Source of the DNA: CBDBKE01 sp965218055
Lineage (GTDB): Bacteria > Acidobacteriota > Terriglobia > JAJPHL01 > JAPKYU01
Reading direction: 5' to 3'
DNA: 64,000 nucleotides
NCBI GenBank assembly: GCA_965218055.1
Contig: CBDCKA010000002.1
Span: 124,001-188,000, forward strand
The notes below the pieces were generated by a model. The model saw nothing but the letters and a program-made list of their open reading frames with translations. It searched no databases and had not been told where the DNA came from. Both the position numbers and the translations under genes were made by a program. Shown here piece after piece: positions 61,216-64,000 of this stretch. Within the stretch, counting starts at the first letter, position 1. Each line of letters opens with the position of its first letter.

Positions 61216-61412
61216 TGAGAACGACGTTAAATGTCGATGACACCTTGATTAAAAAGGCGGCTAAGCTGACCGGCACAACTGAAAAGACGGCGCTGGTCCG
61301 GCGAGGGTTGGAGGCGCTGATTGCGCTGGAGAGCGCACGGCGTCTGGCAGCATTGAGGGGCACTGAGAAAAATCTCCGGTCGATTCCTCGGCGGCGGCCG
61401 CCCGCAGCATGA
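61215..61412 (+). CDS. vapB: Antitoxin VapB-type
   Basis: 65 residues. MRTTLNVDDTLIKKAAKLTG is a ribbon-helix-helix N-terminus of the DUF2191 type, with TEKTALVRRGLEALIALES as second helix; the basic C-terminal tail would wrap the toxin. ATG 61215 or ATG 61209; no Shine-Dalgarno is present, so initiation may be leaderless. Overlaps vapC by ATGA. Confidence 0.85.
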   Translation: MRTTLNVDDTLIKKAAKLTGTTEKTALVRRGLEALIALESARRLAALRGTEKNLRSIPRRRPPAA

Positions 61413-61771
61413 TCACGCTGGTCGATACCTCAGTGTGGATCGACCACCTGAGGAAAGGTAACAACCAACTTGCCACACTGCTCGACAAAGGCAGTGTCTG
61501 TTGCCATCGCTTCGTAATCGGCGAATTAGCTTGCGGTACGCTTCGCAATCGTGATGAGCTGTTGGGTCTATTACGGGCTTTACCAGAGGTACAGCTTGCT
61601 GAACATGAGGAAGTCTTGAACTTCATCGGCGAACGAAAACTCGCGGGTCGCGGTCTGGGATGGATCGACATGCATTTGCTTACTTCCGCACTACTCGAAA
61701 ACTGCAAAATGTGGACTTTCGATAAAGCACTCGGAGCAGCAGCAACAGAACTGGAGCTTGATCCGAATTGA
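61409..61771 (+). CDS. vapC: Toxin VapC-type PIN-domain ribonuclease
   Basis: 120 residues. PIN domain with acidic residues in LVDTSVWIDHL, IGELACGTL (Glu), and GWIDMHLLTSALL and MWTFDKALG (Asp). All four catalytic acids are in place. VapC cuts tRNA or rRNA when the antitoxin is lost. Stabilises mobile DNA or serves in phage defence. Confidence 0.9.
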   Translation: MITLVDTSVWIDHLRKGNNQLATLLDKGSVCCHRFVIGELACGTLRNRDELLGLLRALPEVQLAEHEEVLNFIGERKLAGRGLGWIDMHLLTSALLENCKMWTFDKALGAAATELELDPN

Positions 61772-61879
61772 ATGCCAGCTTAACACCTGGCGACACCCGT
61801 CGCCGGCCACTGTTTTTTGGGATTTTCACAGGAGTAGCAGCCGCAGGTGAGCCATCCGTGATGACCTGACCGGCGCTTT

Positions 61880-62218
61880 TTGTACCAAGTGGAAAGAGAG
61901 AGAGTCCAGTTAGCCGAAAGGCTGGAGCCGCTCGGAGTCAGAGTCGGCACCGTGGACAAGTTTCAGGGGCAGGAGGCACCGGTCGTCATCTACTCGATGG
62001 CCACGTCGAGCCCCGAAGACGCCCCGCGTGGCATGGAGTTTCTTTACAGCCTAAACCGCCTGAACGTGGCCACGTCGCGCGCCCGGTGTGCGGCTATCCT
62101 TGTTGCCAGCCCGCGTCTATTCGAGCCAGAGTGCCACACGCCGAGGCAGATAAAGCTGGCGAACGCGTTGTGTCGCTATCGGAAACTCGCACGTGTTGTG
62201 AGTTCAACCGCGAGTTGA
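61880..62218 (+). pseudogene. C-terminal fragment of a superfamily 1 helicase
   Basis: 112 residues that match only the end of DNA2/UPF1-like helicases of the TM0106 RecB-like type: VRVGTVDKFQGQEAPVVIYS (motif V), NRLNVATSRARCAAILV (motif VI), and a tail PECHTPRQIKLANALCRY. The N-terminal nuclease and the Walker A part are missing, and sequence before 61870 is unrelated, so the gene is a 5'-truncated remnant. It ends about 36 bases before the restriction gene. Confidence 0.8.
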
Positions 62219-62254
62219 TTACGACTCGGCAACCCACTTCCGAGGCACACCCTC

Positions 62255-64000
62255 ATGTATCAGACTGGCGGCACGATCAAGGAGACGCTTCGGTCGGTCC
62301 AGAACAGTACATACGTACTTCCTGCGATCCAACGTGAGTTCGTCTGGAAGCCCGAACAGATCGCCCGGCTTTTCGACAGCCTGATGCAGGGGTACCCGTT
62401 CGGAACGTTTCTGTACTGGAAAGTCGAGAAGGCCAACAGCAGTCGCTACAAGTTCTATGGCTTTGTGTGCAACTACCATGAACGGGATAGCCCGCACTGC
62501 CCTCCACTTCCGATATTTCACGACAACGACTTGACCGCAGTCCTCGACGGGCAGCAGCGACTCACCGCGTTGAACATCGGACTCTGCGGTTCGATGGCGT
62601 GGCGACTTCCCTATAGGTGGAAGAACAACCCTACTGCCTACCCAGTACGACACCTATACCTCGACCTATTGGCGGATCGCCGCGACAGCTCCGAGAGCGG
62701 TGAAATCTACCGATTCGAGTTCCTGACCGAGGAGAGTGCCGCTTCAGACGATCCCAAGGAGTGCTGGTTCAGGGTAAGCGACATCCTCGGGATGCAAAGC
62801 GGGCCTGAGATATTGGCGTGGCTAAACGCACGGCTGCCACAGGACGAGACAACGCAGGCATTCACCACTCTTGATCAGCTGTACCAGGTCGTCCACAACA
62901 AGATTTTCATTTCGTTCTATGAAGAGAAGAGCCAAGACCTAGAGAAGGTGCTCAATATCTTCATTCGCATGAATAGTGGCGGCACCGTCCTTTCCTATTC
63001 TGATCTGCTGCTGTCAATTGCCGTCGCTCAGTGGACCGGGGACGCACGGGCTGAAATTCATACCCTCGTCGATGAACTCAATGCGACCGGCGACGGCTTC
63101 AACTTCTCCAAAGACCTGGTCCTGAAAGCGGGGTTGATGATCGCTGAGATCGGGAACGTGGGGTTTAAGGTCGAAAACTTCAACCGAGAAAACATGGGGA
63201 TTCTCGAGAGGCGCTGGCCTGACGTGAAGAACTCACTGAAGGTGACCGTACAACTGTTGGCGAGTTATGGCTTCAACGAGAAGACCCTGCGCGCCGACAG
63301 CGCCATCCTGCCCCTCGCCTATTACGCGTGTCATCGGAAGCTCGACAGCACATACATCACAAAGCGCAGCTGCGCCTCGGACCGCGTGGCAGTCCGCACT
63401 TGGCTGATGCGCAGCTTCCTGAAGGCCTCAGGCATCTGGGGAAGCGGCCTCGACACTCTGCTGACAGCTCTTCGAGAGACCATCAAAGAGCATGGTTCCG
63501 ATGGCTTCCCGACGGACCCGCTGCAAGTCCTTATGGGCCGTCGTGGCAAGTCACTCCTATTTAGCGACGAGGAGGTCAGCGAGCTTGTTGAGATGCAGTA
63601 CGGCGACAAGAGACTGTTCGCCATGCTCGCCTTGCTATTCCCGTTTGTGGATGTCAGGAATCACTTCCACATCGACCACGTCTTCCCAAAGTCCAGGTTT
63701 ACAACGCAAAGACTGAAGCAGGCTGGCGTTCCAGACGAGGACATTGACGACTTCCAGGAAATGGTCAATGGCCTGCCGAACCTTCAGTTGCTTGAGGGAT
63801 CGGAGAACATTGAGAAGCTGGCGGCGATGCCCGCTGACTGGGTGAAGAGAGCCTTCCCAAACCCCAATGACGAGTCGAACAAGACGAACTACTGCAAGAA
63901 TCACCTGCTCGGCAAGGTTCCTGAGTCCCTCACAGAATTCAGGACGTTCTACGCAACCCGTCGTGAAGCGCTCCAATCACGCATCTTTGATATGGTCGCT
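62255..64000 (+). CDS. DUF262 plus HNH (DUF1524-like) restriction protein, partial
   Basis: 582 codons open to the last base of the window; the C-terminus is cut off. N-terminal DUF262 domain: STYVLPAIQREFVWKPEQIA, LMQGYPFGTFLYWKVEK, and the DGQQR motif in TAVLDGQQRLTALNIG near residue 99, with NIFIRMNSGGTVLSYSDLLL. The second half carries an HNH-like site HIDHVFPKSRF near residue 472 and MVNGLPNLQLLEGSENIEK, as in DUF1524. This architecture is that of GmrSD-type modification-dependent restriction enzymes and SspE/BrxU relatives: the DGQQR domain hydrolyses nucleotides, the HNH part cuts DNA. ATG 62255 is chosen. Nearby dnd/ssp genes, if any, lie beyond the window. Confidence 0.87.
   Translation, partial: MYQTGGTIKETLRSVQNSTYVLPAIQREFVWKPEQIARLFDSLMQGYPFGTFLYWKVEKANSSRYKFYGFVCNYHERDSPHCPPLPIFHDNDLTAVLDGQQRLTALNIGLCGSMAWRLPYRWKNNPTAYPVRHLYLDLLADRRDSSESGEIYRFEFLTEESAASDDPKECWFRVSDILGMQSGPEILAWLNARLPQDETTQAFTTLDQLYQVVHNKIFISFYEEKSQDLEKVLNIFIRMNSGGTVLSYSDLLLSIAVAQWTGDARAEIHTLVDELNATGDGFNFSKDLVLKAGLMIAEIGNVGFKVENFNRENMGILERRWPDVKNSLKVTVQLLASYGFNEKTLRADSAILPLAYYACHRKLDSTYITKRSCASDRVAVRTWLMRSFLKASGIWGSGLDTLLTALRETIKEHGSDGFPTDPLQVLMGRRGKSLLFSDEEVSELVEMQYGDKRLFAMLALLFPFVDVRNHFHIDHVFPKSRFTTQRLKQAGVPDEDIDDFQEMVNGLPNLQLLEGSENIEKLAAMPADWVKRAFPNPNDESNKTNYCKNHLLGKVPESLTEFRTFYATRREALQSRIFDMVA

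Noticed and set aside
60860..64000. Search for attR matching the tRNA-Pro 3' end
   Set aside because: No copy of the T-arm/acceptor sequence was found by eye, so no right border is claimed.

Overview
The window is a GC-rich bacterial chromosome segment of about 44 kb of housekeeping DNA followed by at least 17 kb of an integrative conjugative element. The gene families (nuoC-D-H-J-K-L-M-N block, AtpZ/AtpI-led ATP synthase a and c genes, secretin with a C-terminal cohesin-like domain, chlorite-dismutase-family HemQ) fit a soil-type member of Acidobacteriota. That assignment is inferred from gene content and style; no rRNA gene is present to confirm it.

Chromosomal part. 0-5 kb: a response regulator, an exported peroxiredoxin whose frame is interrupted by one in-frame TGA followed by a SECIS-like hairpin (probable selenoprotein), a glycosyltransferase, a polyprenyl-phosphate sugar-1-phosphate transferase and a DoxX-type membrane protein. 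5.6-10.6 kb: three-domain LigD, a calcineurin-like phosphoesterase and QueA. 10.6-13.3 kb: gene-poor islet with a methyltransferase, one small exported protein and several inverted repeats. 13.3-21 kb: clpB and htpX convergent with ilvD across a long palindromic repeat, then a TPR-gluzincin peptidase and a methyltransferase. 21.3-32.7 kb: one long plus-strand respiratory block, nuoC-D-H-J-K-L-M-N, then atpZ-atpI-atpB-atpE. NuoA, B, E, F, G, I and the F1 genes are not here and must lie elsewhere. 32.8-41.1 kb: minus-strand decarboxylase, nth, hemQ, rdgB, rph, two pseudopilins and a secretin. 41.2-43.8 kb: smpB, pepA and a universal-stress protein, ending at a tRNA-Pro(GGG) gene with encoded CCA.

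Mobile part. A tyrosine integrase reads toward the 3' end of tRNA-Pro, the usual layout of an element integrated in a tRNA gene. All backbone genes from 60.7 down to 44.0 kb lie on the minus strand with GTGA/ATGA overlaps. Order of transcription: zinc-finger protein, small acidic protein, ArdC-like antirestriction protein, a winged-helix protein of unknown role, a small membrane protein, VirB2-B3-B4-B9-B10-B5-B6-B8, a second unknown helix-turn-helix protein, a gap with a 19-bp perfect inverted repeat, VirD4, VirB11, a 41-residue protein, an AlpA-type excisionase and the integrase. No standard relaxase is recognisable, which makes the two unknown proteins and the inverted repeat (candidate oriT) the most interesting parts of the element. 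Beyond 60.8 kb come gene remnants, a VapBC toxin-antitoxin pair, the truncated tail of an SF1 helicase and a DUF262/HNH (GmrSD/SspE-like) restriction gene that runs off the window. These look like defence cargo, but the right end of the element was not found.
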